DNA of 64,000 nucleotides from Bradyrhizobium sp. KBS0727 (GCF_005937885.2 NZ_CP042176.1:3901501-3965500), one strand, 5' to 3'. Shown: positions 25,450-35,600, counted from the stretch's first letter. Numbers and translations: made by a program. Notes: generated from the sequence alone by a model not told the origin.

Positions 25450-25481
25450 ACTGCAGCACGACATGACTGCAGCCCGACATG
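25450..25481. repeat. 16-bp tandem repeat, left pair
   Basis: Two adjacent copies of a 16-base unit with one difference, about 40-70 bases upstream of the PepSY-like gene. It could be an operator pair or a replication-slippage duplication. Confidence 0.7.
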
Positions 25482-25657
25482 GCTGAGAAACTATTCGAAG
25501 GCCGGCGCATTCCCATTTCTGACATCACGAAGCTGCGCAAACTTTTGGCTGCTGCGGCAAATTGTTGACGATTCCTTGGCAACGAGGCCGCGGCACCAAT
25601 GAATGATTTCCAGCGGCAACCGGCATACTTCCTCACCATCCTGGTGGACGGGCTCAA

Positions 25658-25689
25658 TTTATTGGAGCGGTGCTTTATTGGAACGGTGC
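25658..25689. repeat. 16-bp tandem repeat, right pair
   Basis: Two adjacent copies of a different 16-base unit with one difference, 45 bases upstream of the Tyr-rich secreted-protein gene at 25734. Confidence 0.7.
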
Positions 25690-25733
25690 TCCGAGCAAGA
25701 CGTTTCTTTAGGGAGGTCCCACTCAGAGGAGAA

Positions 25734-26036
25734 ATGAACATGAGAAGACTGATAGTCACGTTTCTCGCGGGCGCTGGCGCCCTCATGGCGTCGAGCGTCT
25801 ATGCGGCTGACGAGATCCAGGTCGGAGAGAGTTCGCCTCTGCTTCATCAGGCGAGACTCGTTTGTAACGACGCCGGCCAATGCTGGCATACCCGCGGTGA
25901 CCGTCGGGTAATCACCAGAGACGACTATTATGTTCCCCGGCAGCGCTACTATGGCTACGATCGCGACTACTACCGTGAGCCCGGCATTGGCGTTTATGGA
26001 CCGGGGTTCAGCGTCGGTGTTGGCCGAGGCTGGTAG
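25734..26036 (+). CDS. Small secreted Tyr/Arg-rich protein
   Basis: Starts at ATG 25734 with the strong ribosome-binding site GAGGAG (from 25726); a second in-frame ATG lies two codons later. The 100-residue product has a signal peptide (MNMRRLIVTFLAGAGALMAS, cleavage after VYA) and a mature part with two cysteines (CNDAGQC) and a tail rich in Tyr, Arg and Gly (YYGYDRDYYREPG). Such small envelope proteins are common in Bradyrhizobium and have no known function. Confidence 0.75.
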   Translation: MNMRRLIVTFLAGAGALMASSVYAADEIQVGESSPLLHQARLVCNDAGQCWHTRGDRRVITRDDYYVPRQRYYGYDRDYYREPGIGVYGPGFSVGVGRGW

Positions 26037-26459
26037 CGCGCCAGCTTGAGCCGCGTTCCCAAACGGCGCGCAGCCTCTCCGCGAACTCCCTCAGACTAAG
26101 CGCAACTGGAGAGAGCTGATGCGCAACCAGATTCCCGCAACCTGATTCCCTTGGGCCATTCAATGCAGCCCCGGGGGAATCTGTGCGTGAGACCGCCCTG
26201 TCGCCCACCACCGACCGCGTCTCCCTGATCCGACCGCGCCTTGACAAGGCAAGCGTCATCCCGGCCAACGCGAATTAATTTTCGCGAATGTGATTTTTCT
26301 CACAAGTGACCCCGCACAAGCGGGGATAGCGTCGATCCGGGGAAACTCTTTAGTAACCAAACTTGCCGCGATCGCGCATTCATTAAAATGCGAGCGATCC
26401 GTTCAATCTGGAAACAAAACCCTTTTGGCATCGTGAGCTCTCGAACGTTGGAGAGCGCG
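26037..26459. other. Spacer with CRP-like palindrome
   Basis: No gene with protein character. Two features stand out: the inverted repeat CGCGAA-TTAATT-TTCGCG (26269-26286) and, three bases on, TGTGA-N6-TCACA (26289-26304). Further right, CGCAT and ATGCG form a weak stem around the segment TCATTAAA near 26380. Confidence 0.5.
26289..26304. promoter_or_regulatory. CRP/FNR-family-like binding site
   Basis: TGTGATTTTTCTCACA matches the TGTGA-N6-TCACA consensus of E. coli CRP at every conserved base. It lies 156 bases upstream of the 59-residue gene at 26460, next to another inverted repeat. Alphaproteobacteria have many CRP/FNR-family regulators with similar half-sites, so the cognate protein is unknown. 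Confidence 0.45.
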
Positions 26460-26639
26460 ATGAGTGAAGTTGAATTCGACCTGTTGCTGGATGCCGTGCA
26501 GACGGCAATTGCGCCCGAACCGGAGGATGATTTCTTGGCCCAGTCCCTGCCCCGTTATCAACCGCCGCGCGCCGCCAACGATAACCGCGCGCCCTGGCCG
26601 CTGGTTCCGTTTCCTGAAGGCTGGTACGCCGCCTGCTGA
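26460..26639 (+). CDS. Small hypothetical protein, 59 aa
   Basis: Starts at ATG 26460 with GGAGAG about seven bases upstream (inside GTTGGAGAGCGCG) and reads MSEVEFDLLLDAVQTAIAPE..., ending PFPEGWYAAC. The product is acidic at the front and rich in Pro in the second half, with ANDNRAPWPLVPFPEGW, a tail seen in other short rhizobial proteins. No domain is recognisable. It precedes tRNA-Cys by 54 bases. Function unknown. Confidence 0.6.
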   Translation: MSEVEFDLLLDAVQTAIAPEPEDDFLAQSLPRYQPPRAANDNRAPWPLVPFPEGWYAAC

Positions 26640-26693
26640 CAAGACACCGGGATTGCTTAAATCCCGGGGAGATTGTAGCTAGTCCGCCGATGG

Positions 26694-26767
26694 GGCCACG
26701 TGGCGGAGTGGTTACGCAACGGTCTGCAAAACCGTGTACTCCGGTTCAATTCCGGACGTGGCCTCCA
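26694..26767 (+). tRNA. tRNA-Cys (GCA)
   Basis: 74-base cloverleaf. The acceptor GGCCACG pairs with CGTGGCC before TCCA, the D-arm is GGCGGAGTGGTTACGCAA, the anticodon loop CTGCAAA shows GCA, and the T-arm is TCCGGTTCAATTCCGGA. CCA is encoded (26765-26767). The gene stands alone between a hypothetical small gene and a glycosyltransferase. Confidence 0.98.
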
Positions 26768-26826
26768 TCCATAAAATCAATGGCTTAGCCTAATTGTGTG
26801 AGAGATCGCGGGAACTGCCGCCGCGG

Positions 26827-27798
26827 TCATTCCGCGCCGGTGATCGCTCGATGCTTTCGAACAAGCCCGCCCCGGCGGCCATACACGATGGCGTGCGGCA
26901 GTGTCAGCGGATGAATTCCCGCCCGAATCAGCAGCCAGTAGATCGGCCGTAGTAACAGCGGCCGCAGCAGCCTGACTTGCGGATACCGCTCGTTGCGAAA
27001 TCGATCCATCGCTTCGTTCACAGCCGCTTCCTGCAGAATTCGCTCCCGGTATCTCGGATCCTCCCGAAGCGATCTGGTGATCAGATCATGCTCCGGGCTG
27101 GTTGTACGCGCATAGCTGCCGGGCCGCGGCCCTGCGAGTACGACGATCACCGTTACAGCGGGCAGGAATCGCAGCACGGCCCCGGAACGCCACGCCCGAA
27201 ACAGCCAGTCCATCGACGGCGTCACGTGCAGCCTGTCCGCCGGCTGCCACGGCCCGACGCGATCGGCGAGACCTCGCCGAAACACCCACGACGAGGCCAG
27301 ACAGGTGGCAAAGGGAGAAAAACCGGAAGCGGTCTGGGGGACGCCGATAAGGGCGAATGAGAACGGACGGCCGCTATCGGCCGCGGCCTTGGGGCGGGCG
27401 ACGGCGCACGGCACCCAGACGAGGTCGGCGCCGCTTTGCTCCAGCTCAGCCACGCAGGTGGCGAGATGGTCGGGAAGATAGATGTCGTCGTGGTTCAGGA
27501 ACGCGAGATATTTTCCGCGCGACAGGGCCACGCCGTGATTGTTGGGAGCGGACTGGTCGCCGCTGCGTTCAGGCAAATTGACAAAGCGGATCCGCGGGTC
27601 GCCAAAGGATGCAACGCATTCGGCGGTATCGTCGGTGCAGGCATCGCCGACGACAATGAGCTCCCAGTCGCCGAACGACGAATCGCAGACGCTCTGCACG
27701 GCGTGCCGGAGCGTGTGGGTCCTGTTGTAGGTTGCTATGACGACGGAAACCGCCGGCGCCGCGGCCGATGCGGCGGGGTCATTGTCCACGATGCACAA
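26827..27798 (-). CDS. Family 2 glycosyltransferase
   Basis: GT-A-fold transferase of 323 residues, probably acting on surface polysaccharide. It has the usual opening VSVVIATYNRTHTLRHAVQS, the nucleotide-binding DACTDDTAE and the metal-binding segment AFLNHDDIYLPDH. The C-terminal 60 residues are basic and hydrophobic and may contact the membrane. The next gene upstream on the same strand, a sugar 3,5-epimerase-like cupin, begins 36 bases away, so both may build one sugar chain (inference). The donor sugar is unknown. Confidence 0.88.
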   Translation of the reverse strand: MCIVDNDPAASAAAPAVSVVIATYNRTHTLRHAVQSVCDSSFGDWELIVVGDACTDDTAECVASFGDPRIRFVNLPERSGDQSAPNNHGVALSRGKYLAFLNHDDIYLPDHLATCVAELEQSGADLVWVPCAVARPKAAADSGRPFSFALIGVPQTASGFSPFATCLASSWVFRRGLADRVGPWQPADRLHVTPSMDWLFRAWRSGAVLRFLPAVTVIVVLAGPRPGSYARTTSPEHDLITRSLREDPRYRERILQEAAVNEAMDRFRNERYPQVRLLRPLLLRPIYWLLIRAGIHPLTLPHAIVYGRRGGLVRKHRAITGAE

Positions 27799-27833
27799 CT
27801 CGCCACGGACCAGGCATAAGGATTCTCGTCTGC

Positions 27834-28379
27834 TCAGGCAATAAACGACATCGCCTCATATTGGGTCACCATATCGGCAAATGATCCCGACTCCGTATCC
27901 CGGGATGAAAGCCGTGCGCTCTCCACCGGCCATTTCAACGACGGGTCGAGATCATCCCAGCGGCAGCCCAGCACATCGAGTTCGGCCTTCCAGTACCCGC
28001 TTAGACCAAAGGCGAGAACGGAGTCGTCGAGGAAAAATACCGCGTGGGCAACGCCCGCGGGCACCGGAATGGCGAAGCCGTCGGCGGCCGACCATTCGAG
28101 GCCGATGCTGTTGCCGAATGTCGGCGACGCCTTTCGGATATCCCGGAGCGCGATGAAAACCCGGCCCATCGGCAGGGTGTAGAACTCGTCATAGTCCACA
28201 TGGACATGGACGCCGCGCATGACGCCGGCCCGCGAGCTGCAGGCGTTCCACTGCACGGTCTTGAAAGCCCCGACCCATTCCTCCCGGAAAATCTCGAACA
28301 GGCAACCGCGATCGTCGGCGTTGGCTTTCACCGCGACAGGCGCGCAGTCCCGGATCGGAATCGTCGGCGTTTTTTTCAT
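27834..28379 (-). CDS. dTDP-sugar 3,5-epimerase-like cupin
   Basis: RmlC-like cupin. The conserved part starts IPIRDCAPVAVKANADDRGC and contains GVMRGVHVHVDYDEFYTLPM, the counterpart of the RGLH segment with the catalytic His in RmlC, then PAGVAHAVFFLDDSVLAF. The start is uncertain: I use the ATG 28377-28379 (MKKTPTIPIRDC), but in-frame ATGs at 28421 and 28433 are open. The paired glycosyltransferase downstream suggests it makes a deoxy-sugar donor. The enzyme could be an isomerase or epimerase other than RmlC. Confidence 0.8.
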   Translation of the reverse strand: MKKTPTIPIRDCAPVAVKANADDRGCLFEIFREEWVGAFKTVQWNACSSRAGVMRGVHVHVDYDEFYTLPMGRVFIALRDIRKASPTFGNSIGLEWSAADGFAIPVPAGVAHAVFFLDDSVLAFGLSGYWKAELDVLGCRWDDLDPSLKWPVESARLSSRDTESGSFADMVTQYEAMSFIA

Positions 28380-28601
28380 CGTGGCCGTAGCAAGCTTGTC
28401 CAAGGGCGACGGGTCTGGCATCCGAATATACATCCAGCCCGCGAGAGGCAAATAGGAGCCTATGGCGCATCAGGCGGGATAGGCTTGGCGTCAAGATGCC
28501 GCACCGGCCGCTCGTCGGCGGTTTGCGGCCCGGTGGTGTCTCGCGCCCTTCGGTTGGAGGGTAATCCCGCGAGGTAGCTGCATTCCTGCCGATCGTCAGC
28601 C

Positions 28602-29414
28602 TTATTTGGCGCGCGGTTTTGCAGCCTTTTTCGCACCTTTCTTGACGCTTTTCTTGACACCTTTCTTGACACCCTTCCTGGCGCCTTTCCGGCCCTTGTA
28701 GCCGCGATAATCCTTTTTCTTCGGCTTGGGCGCGAGTTCCGGCATCTCGTCCTGCACCTCCCGGTAGCGCGCCAGCATCCGGTCGAAACTGCTGTTGAGC
28801 GTCTCGGCAATATCCGGCCGCTTCTCGAGCCCCGCCAGCAGCAGGCCTGCGGCCTCGATCGTGGAGAGGCCGTCCTGTCGCGGCTCCTTGCGCAGCCCCC
28901 CGTAACGCGACGCCCGCTTGGGGCCGAGAATGACCCGCTGGCACTTCAGCATCCAGGCATTGCGCCACCACAGCGCCTTGGCCTGGCTCCAGGTTCCATC
29001 GAGCAGCACGATGCCTTCGATGTCCTCGAGGATGGCGCGCTGGTGCGGCTCCAGTTCGCCCTTGCGGTTGATCGCGACGATTTCCTTGTCGGTATCGAGG
29101 TCGGCGACCTTGGCCGAACCGAGATAGAGGATCGCCCAGCGCGACGGGTCATGGACGGTGCGGCCCAGTGCCTTGGACAGGCTTGGCCAGGACAGGCCGA
29201 TTTTGACGACCGCATCCGGGAAATGCAGTGCTGCCAGCCGCGCCGTGCCGAGCGCCCTGTCCTGCTCCTGCGGGTGCTGCAGGATCAGGAGCTGGACCTT
29301 GTTCTCGATCGGCTCGATGGTTTCGCAGATGCAGAGCGGCAGCGGCTTGCCGCAATGCGGGCAGTCCGGAATTTCCTCGGGAATGGTGCTGGTCGCGTCT
29401 GACTGGTCTGACAT
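28602..29414 (-). CDS. DTW-domain tRNA aminocarboxypropyltransferase
   Basis: Member of the DTW (TapT/TuaA) family, whose E. coli member puts the acp3 group on tRNA uridine 47. The 270-residue protein has a zinc-type N-terminus (CPHCGKPLPLCIC, about 18-30), the segment LLILQHPQEQDRALGTARLA and the motif LLDGTWSQAKAL. The final 35 residues are an unusual Lys/Gly repeat (KGVKKGVKKSVKKGAKK) encoded by near-repeated codons, likely an RNA-binding tail. The ATG start is at 29412-29414. It has no clear operon partner. Confidence 0.88.
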   Translation of the reverse strand: MSDQSDATSTIPEEIPDCPHCGKPLPLCICETIEPIENKVQLLILQHPQEQDRALGTARLAALHFPDAVVKIGLSWPSLSKALGRTVHDPSRWAILYLGSAKVADLDTDKEIVAINRKGELEPHQRAILEDIEGIVLLDGTWSQAKALWWRNAWMLKCQRVILGPKRASRYGGLRKEPRQDGLSTIEAAGLLLAGLEKRPDIAETLNSSFDRMLARYREVQDEMPELAPKPKKKDYRGYKGRKGARKGVKKGVKKSVKKGAKKAAKPRAK

Positions 29415-29482
29415 CCGCCCGCTATACGCTCCGCGACGGTCGCCAGCAACATCGCAGGCTCAAAGCCGCATCTGTCCCCGGA

Positions 29483-32400
29483 TCAGCGGCCGACAATAGT
29501 CTGTAAACGGCCAAGCCACCCAAACACCCGCATCAGTATCCTTAACCTCTCCCGCCACGGCATCGCCATCAGGAGATAGATCACCGGCGTCGTATAGAGC
29601 GTCAGGATCTGCGAGACCAACAAGCCGCCGATGATGGTGATGCCGAGCGGCCGGCGCAGTTCGGTGCCGGGACCGGTGGCGATCACCAGCGGAATGCCGG
29701 CAAACGCCGCCGCCATCGTCGTCATCAGGATCGGCCTGAACCGGACGCTGCAGGCCTCGAAAATCGCTTCCGCCGACGACAGGCCGCGGTGGCGTTCGGC
29801 GTCGAGCGCGAAGTCGACCATCATGATGCCGTTCTTCTTGACGATGCCGATCAGCAGAATGATGCCGATGAAGGCGATCACGGTGAGCGGCGTATTGGTC
29901 ACCTGCAGCGCCAGCAGCGCGCCGAGGCCTGCGGACGGCAGCGTCGAAATGATGGTGATCGGATGCGCGAGGCTCTCGTAGAGCACGCCGAGGACGATAT
30001 ACATCGCCACCAGCGCGCCGAGGATCAACAGCGGCTGCCGCCCGCTGGTCTTGTTGAAATCGCCGGCGTTGCCGTCGAAACTGCCGCGGATTCCCTCCGG
30101 CATGTGCAATTCGTCGACCGCGCGCTGGATGTTCGACGTCGCGACTTCCAGCGGCACGTCGGGCAAGAGGTTGAACGACACCGTGGTCGAGGGGAACGAT
30201 TGCGAGTGAAATACCGCGAGCGCCGACAGACCGCGCTGGTAGTGCACCAGCGCCGACAGCGGCACCTGCACGCCATTGGCGCCGGCGACGTAGATGCGCT
30301 CCAGGTTGGACGGATCGGACTGGAATTTCGGGTCGATCTCCAGCACCACCATGTACTGGTTGCGTTGGGTGTAGACGATCGAAATCTGCCGCTGCGAGAA
30401 CGCGTTGTTGAGGGCGTTGTCGATGTCCTGGACGCGAACGCCGAGGCTGGAGGCGGTCTTGCGGTCGATCACCAGGTTGAGCTGCAGCCCACCGGGATCG
30501 CGGTCGCTGGAGATATCGGTGATGCCTTCGACGGTCTCCATCCGCTTGCTCACCAGCGGAGCCCACTTCTGCAGCAGATCGAGGTCGGTGCTCGACAGCG
30601 TATACTGATAATCGGAATCGCTCTGCCGTCCGCCGGCGCGTATATCCTGCGCCGCGAACATGAACAGCCGGATGCCGGCGACCCGATACAGATTCTTGCG
30701 CAGCCGATCGATCACCTGCGCGGTCGACAGGCCCTCCCGCTCCTCCGGCGGTTTTAGACTGATGAACATGACGCCGCGGTTGGATCCGCCTCCGCCCGGA
30801 CCACCGCCGCTGCCGAGCGACGAACCGACGCCGGCGACGGCGGGATCGGCCATGACGATGTCGGCCAGTTGCTGCTGCAGCCCGAGCATGGCCTGGAACG
30901 AGATGTCGGGCGATGCGCGCGTGGCGCCGATCACGAACCCGGAGTCGTCGGTCGGGAAATAACCCTTCGGGGTCTTGATATACAGCACCACCGTCAGCGC
31001 GATGGTCGCAAAGAACACGATCAGGGTCAGGAACGGAAATCCCAGCACCACCCGCAGCGTCCGCTCGTAGAACGAAACGATGCGCGACAATGTGCCCTCG
31101 ACGATGCGATCGAACAGGGTGGCGCGAGCCGAGGTCGCTTCCTTGATATAATGCGCGCAGATCATCGGCGTGATCGTGAGCGATACCACGGTCGACACCA
31201 CGATGGCGAAGGTCAGCGTCAGCGAGAATTCGCGCAACAGCCGACCTACGATCCCGTCCATGAAGATCAGCGGCGTGAAGGCTGCGATCAGCGACAGGCT
31301 GATCGACAGCACGGTAAACCCGATCTGCTTGGCGCCCTCCAGCGCCGCCGCGAACGGCGCCATGCCATGTTCGAGGTTGCGGTACATGTTCTCGATCATG
31401 ACGATGGCGTCGTCGACCACGAAGCCGACCGAGATCGCCAGCGCCATCAGCGACAGATTGTCGATCGAGAAGCCGGCGAGCCACATGCCCGCGCAGGTGC
31501 CGGCCAGCGCCAGCGGCACCGAGACGCCGGCCGCAATGGTCGGCGTCAGCCGGCGCAGGAAGGCGAACACGACCAACATGACCAGGAAGGCGGTTGCCAG
31601 CAGCGTCAACTGCATGTCCCGAACGCTGGCGCGGATGGTGCCGGTGCGGTCGACCAGCGTCGAAATCTCGACGCCGCCGGGCAGCCATTCCTTCAATTCG
31701 GGGATCAGTGCCCTCACCCGGTCGACGGTGTCGATGACGTTGGCGTCGCCCTGCTTGGTGATCTGGATCAGCACGGCCGGCTGCTTGTTGAACCAGGCGA
31801 TCGAGCGGCTGTTGCGGACGGAATCTTCCACTTCGGCCACGTCCGAAAGCCGGACGTAGTTGCCGCCGGAACTCTTGACGATGATGTCGCGAAACTCGGC
31901 CGCGGTACGCATTTGCTTGTTGATCGAGAGCGTTTCGCTCTGGCGGCTGCCGTTGAAGATCCCGACCGGCCCCAGCGGATTAGCGTTGATGATCGCGAGG
32001 CGAACGTCATCGGTCGCGATCCCCGCATTCGCCAGCGAGACCGGGTTGAGGGAGATGCGTACCGCGGGCTGGTCGGCGCCGCTGACGGTGACTTCGCCGA
32101 CGCCAGGCACCTGCGAGATGCGCTGCGCGATCACGGTATCGGCCGCGTCGTACATCGCACTCGTCGTCAGCGTCTTCGAGGTCAGCGCCAGCACGAACAC
32201 CGGCGCCGCCGCCGGGTTGGCCTTGCGGAATTTCGGCAACGACGGCAGGTCGCTCGGCAGGTCCGCCAGCGACGCATTGATGGCGGCCTGCACGTCGCGC
32301 GCGGCGCGGTCGATGTTCCGGCCAATCGAGAATTGCAACTGGATGCTGGTGTTACCGAGCGAACTGGTCGAGGTGATCTGGTCGATGCCGGCGATGGTGC

Positions 32401-32617
32401 CGAGCTTGCGCTCGAGCGGCGCGGCCACCGTCGCGGCCATGATTGCGGGGTCCGCGCCGGGCCGCGTGGCGGACACCCGGATCATCGGAAAATCGACGTT
32501 GGGCACGGCCGAGACCGGCAGAAATATGTAGGCGACGATACCGACCAGAAAGAGCCCGATCGCCAGCAGCGTGGTGCCTACCGGCCGGCGGATGAAGGGC
32601 TCCGAGATCGATGCCAT
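29483..32617 (-). CDS. RND efflux permease, second of a pair
   Basis: Inner-membrane proton-drug antiporter of 1044 residues, with the twelve-helix RND layout and two large periplasmic loops. The proton-relay aspartates are present (GFVVDDAIVMIEN) and the TM10 lysine region reads GIVKKNGIMMVDFALDAERH. It starts at ATG 32615-32617, overlapping the stop of the upstream permease by one base (TAATG). Together with a second permease, an adaptor and an outer-membrane factor this matches MdtABC-type pumps, which need two different permeases. The substrate cannot be told from sequence. Confidence 0.95.
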   Translation of the reverse strand: MASISEPFIRRPVGTTLLAIGLFLVGIVAYIFLPVSAVPNVDFPMIRVSATRPGADPAIMAATVAAPLERKLGTIAGIDQITSTSSLGNTSIQLQFSIGRNIDRAARDVQAAINASLADLPSDLPSLPKFRKANPAAAPVFVLALTSKTLTTSAMYDAADTVIAQRISQVPGVGEVTVSGADQPAVRISLNPVSLANAGIATDDVRLAIINANPLGPVGIFNGSRQSETLSINKQMRTAAEFRDIIVKSSGGNYVRLSDVAEVEDSVRNSRSIAWFNKQPAVLIQITKQGDANVIDTVDRVRALIPELKEWLPGGVEISTLVDRTGTIRASVRDMQLTLLATAFLVMLVVFAFLRRLTPTIAAGVSVPLALAGTCAGMWLAGFSIDNLSLMALAISVGFVVDDAIVMIENMYRNLEHGMAPFAAALEGAKQIGFTVLSISLSLIAAFTPLIFMDGIVGRLLREFSLTLTFAIVVSTVVSLTITPMICAHYIKEATSARATLFDRIVEGTLSRIVSFYERTLRVVLGFPFLTLIVFFATIALTVVLYIKTPKGYFPTDDSGFVIGATRASPDISFQAMLGLQQQLADIVMADPAVAGVGSSLGSGGGPGGGGSNRGVMFISLKPPEEREGLSTAQVIDRLRKNLYRVAGIRLFMFAAQDIRAGGRQSDSDYQYTLSSTDLDLLQKWAPLVSKRMETVEGITDISSDRDPGGLQLNLVIDRKTASSLGVRVQDIDNALNNAFSQRQISIVYTQRNQYMVVLEIDPKFQSDPSNLERIYVAGANGVQVPLSALVHYQRGLSALAVFHSQSFPSTTVSFNLLPDVPLEVATSNIQRAVDELHMPEGIRGSFDGNAGDFNKTSGRQPLLILGALVAMYIVLGVLYESLAHPITIISTLPSAGLGALLALQVTNTPLTVIAFIGIILLIGIVKKNGIMMVDFALDAERHRGLSSAEAIFEACSVRFRPILMTTMAAAFAGIPLVIATGPGTELRRPLGITIIGGLLVSQILTLYTTPVIYLLMAMPWRERLRILMRVFGWLGRLQTIVGR

Positions 32618-35600
32618 TACTGCATCCCCTCGGTCGCACCTGCGACCGGCGGGCCGGTCGGTCCCGGCTCAGGCACCGCCTTCTCGATCTTGCGGTTGAG
32701 CCGGTCGAGCGCCAGGTAGATCACGGGCGTCGTGTAGAGCGTCAGCATCTGGCTCAGCAGCAGGCCGCCGATAATGGATATGCCGAGCGGAAACCTTAAT
32801 TCGGCGCCGGTACCGCTCTCGACGGCCAACGGCAACGCGCCAAACAAGGCCGCCAGGGTCGTCATCATGATCGGGCGAAAGCGCAGCAGGCAGGCCTGCA
32901 CGATCGCCTCGTCCGCCGACATGCCCTGATGCCGCTCCGCCTCCAGCGCGAAGTCGATCATCATGATCGCGTTCTTCTTGACGATACCCATCAAGAGGAT
33001 GATGCCGATCAGGCCGATCACGGAAAGATCCTGCCCGAACAGTATCAGCGCCAGAATCGCGCCGACGCCGGCCGACGGCAGCGTCGAGAGAATGGTAATG
33101 GGGTGGATGTAGCTCTCATAGAGCACACCGAGCACGATGTAGATGGTGACGATCGCGGCCAGGATCAGCCATGGCTGGCCGGCCAGCGATTTCGAGAATT
33201 CGGCAGCATCCCCGCCGAACACGCCGACGATGCTGCCGGGCATGCCGATCCGGGTTTCGATGGTTTTGACCGCCTCGACCGCGTCGCCCAAGGCCTCGCC
33301 CGGCGCCAGGTTGAAGCTGAGCGACACCGCCGGAAACTGCGCCTGATGCGAAATCGCCAGTGGCGCGGTGGTGCGCGTCAATTTCGCCACCGCCGACAGG
33401 GGCACCTGGGCGCCCGCCACCCCGGGCAGGTAAAGTTTCGACAGGATCGACGGATCGCGCTGGTACATCGGCAGCGCCTCCAACACCACGCGGTACTGGT
33501 TGGCCTGGCCGTAGATGGTCGAAATCTGCCGCTGCGCGAACGCATCGTTGAGCGTGTCGTTGACGCCCTGGATGCTGACACCGAGCTGGCCTGCGCGCTG
33601 GCGATCGATGTCGAGCGCGGCGCGCAAGCCGCCATCCTGCGCCTCCGAGGAGACGTCGCGGAACATCGGATCGCGGCGCATCTCGGCGACCAGCTTGTTG
33701 GCCCACAAGGTCACCTCGGCGGCATCGGTGGCGGTCAGCGTGTACTGGTATTGCGAGCGGCTCGACTGGGTCGAGATCTGCACGTCCTGCACCGGCTGGA
33801 AATAGATGGTCATGCCGGGGATCTGTGCCGTGCGCGCCTTCAACCGGTCGATCACGACAGAGACGTCGCCGCGCCGCTCGCCGCGCGGCTTCAGCGTCAT
33901 CACCAGACGCCCGACATTGGTGGTCGGATTGACCGAGCCCGCGCCGATCACCGAGACCACGCCGATGACATCGGGGTCAGCCTGGATCGCCGCTGCGGCG
34001 GCCGCCTGCCGGCTCTGCATTTCAGCAAAGGAAACGTCGGCACCAGCTTCTGTCACGGCCGTAATCGAGCTCGTGTCTTGCAGTGGCAAGAAGCCTTTCG
34101 GCGCCATCACATACATGACCAGGGTCAAGACAATGGTGGCGAAGGTCACCACCATAGTCATGGTACGATGCTGCAGCACCACGAGCAGCGTGCGATGGTA
34201 GAACGCAACCATGCCGTCGATGAAGCGGCTGACCGCCGCCAGCCCCGGAACCGCCATCTCCTCCCCGGTGTGCTTCAGCAGCCGGGAACACATCATCGGC
34301 GTCAGCGTCAGCGAGACGATCGCCGACGTCACGACCGCGATGGTGAGCGTGAGCGCGAATTCGCGGAACATGCGTCCGACCAGCCCGGACATGAACAGCA
34401 GCGGGATGAACACCGCGATCAGCGACACCGTCAGCGAGATCACGGTAAAGCCGATTTCGCTGGCGCCCTTCAGCGAGGCCTCCATCACCGACTCGCCGTC
34501 CTCCATATGACGGACGATGTTCTCGATCATCACGATGGCGTCGTCGACCACGAAACCGGTGCCGATCGTCAGGGCCATCAGCGACAGGTTGTCGAGGCTG
34601 AAGCCCGAGAAATACATGATGCCGAAACTCGTGATCAGCGACAACGGCAGCGCCACGCCCGCAATCAGCGTCGCGCGCAGCGAACGCAGGAACAGCAGCA
34701 CCACCAGCGTCACCAGCACCACGCTCAGGATCAGCGTGAACTGCACGTCGTGAACGGAGGCCCGAATAGTGACGGTGCGGTCGGAGACCACGGTCAGATT
34801 GACGCCGGCCGGAATCGCCCGCTGCACCTTCGGGATTTCGGCGAGGATTTGCCGGACCACCTCGATCACATTGGCGCCGGGCTGCCGCTGGATGTCGATG
34901 ATGACGGCCGGTGTGCCCTGATACCAGCCGCCGGTACGGTCGTTCTCCAGCCCGTCGATGATGATGGCAACGTCGCCGATGGTGACGGGCGCACCATTAC
35001 GATAGGCGATGATGATCGGCTTGTAGGCTTCGGCCGCCGCGATCTGGTCGTTGGCGGCGATGGTGTAGGCCTGCTGCGCGCCGTCCAGCGATCCCTTTGG
35101 CCCGGAGACGTTGGCGCCGGCAATGGCGTTGCGCAAATCCTCCATCGAGATGCCGTAGGCAGCGAGCCGCGCCAGATCGGCCTGCACGCGCACCGCGGGT
35201 TTCAGCCCGCCGAGGATAGCGACACGGCCGACGCCGGAAATCTGGCTGAGCCGCTGGCCCAGAATCGTATCGGCGATATCGCTCATGGCGCGCAACGAAA
35301 TCGTGTCCGACGTCAGTGCCAGCGTCAGCACCGGGGCGTCGGCCGGGTTAACCTTGGCGTAGGTTGGCGGATACGGCAGCGTCTTCGGCAGAATGCCGGC
35401 GGCGGCGTTGATCGCGGCCTGCACGTCCTGGGTGGCGCCGTCGATATCGCGGTTGAGATCGAACTGCAGCGAAATCTGGCTGACGCCGAACGAACTGGTC
35501 GACTGCATCGAGGACAGCGACGGGATTTGCCCGAGCTGGCGCTCCAGGGGTGCTGTGATCAGCGAGGCGATCACGTCGGGGCTGGCGCCCGGCAGTTGCG

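Larger units (their letters stand above)
25414..25733. other. Divergent spacer with two 16-bp tandem repeats
   Basis: Spacer between two divergent small secreted-protein genes. It contains two unrelated tandem duplications of the same unit length: ACTGCAGCACGACATG then ACTGCAGCCCGACATG (25450-25465, 25466-25481), and TTTATTGGAGCGGTGC then TTTATTGGAACGGTGC (25658-25673, 25674-25689). Each pair differs at one base. Promoters for both genes should be here, but I cannot assign them. Confidence 0.6.

Noticed and set aside
29460..31688. Open frame of 742 codons on the minus strand inside the second RND permease
   Set aside because: It is a frame-shifted reading of the same gene; the alternate frame has the DD and KK proton-relay residues and normal hydrophobicity.
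30869..32719. Open frame of 616 codons on the plus strand, antisense to the second RND permease
   Set aside because: Shadow of the permease gene; low-complexity charged translation and no ribosome-binding site.
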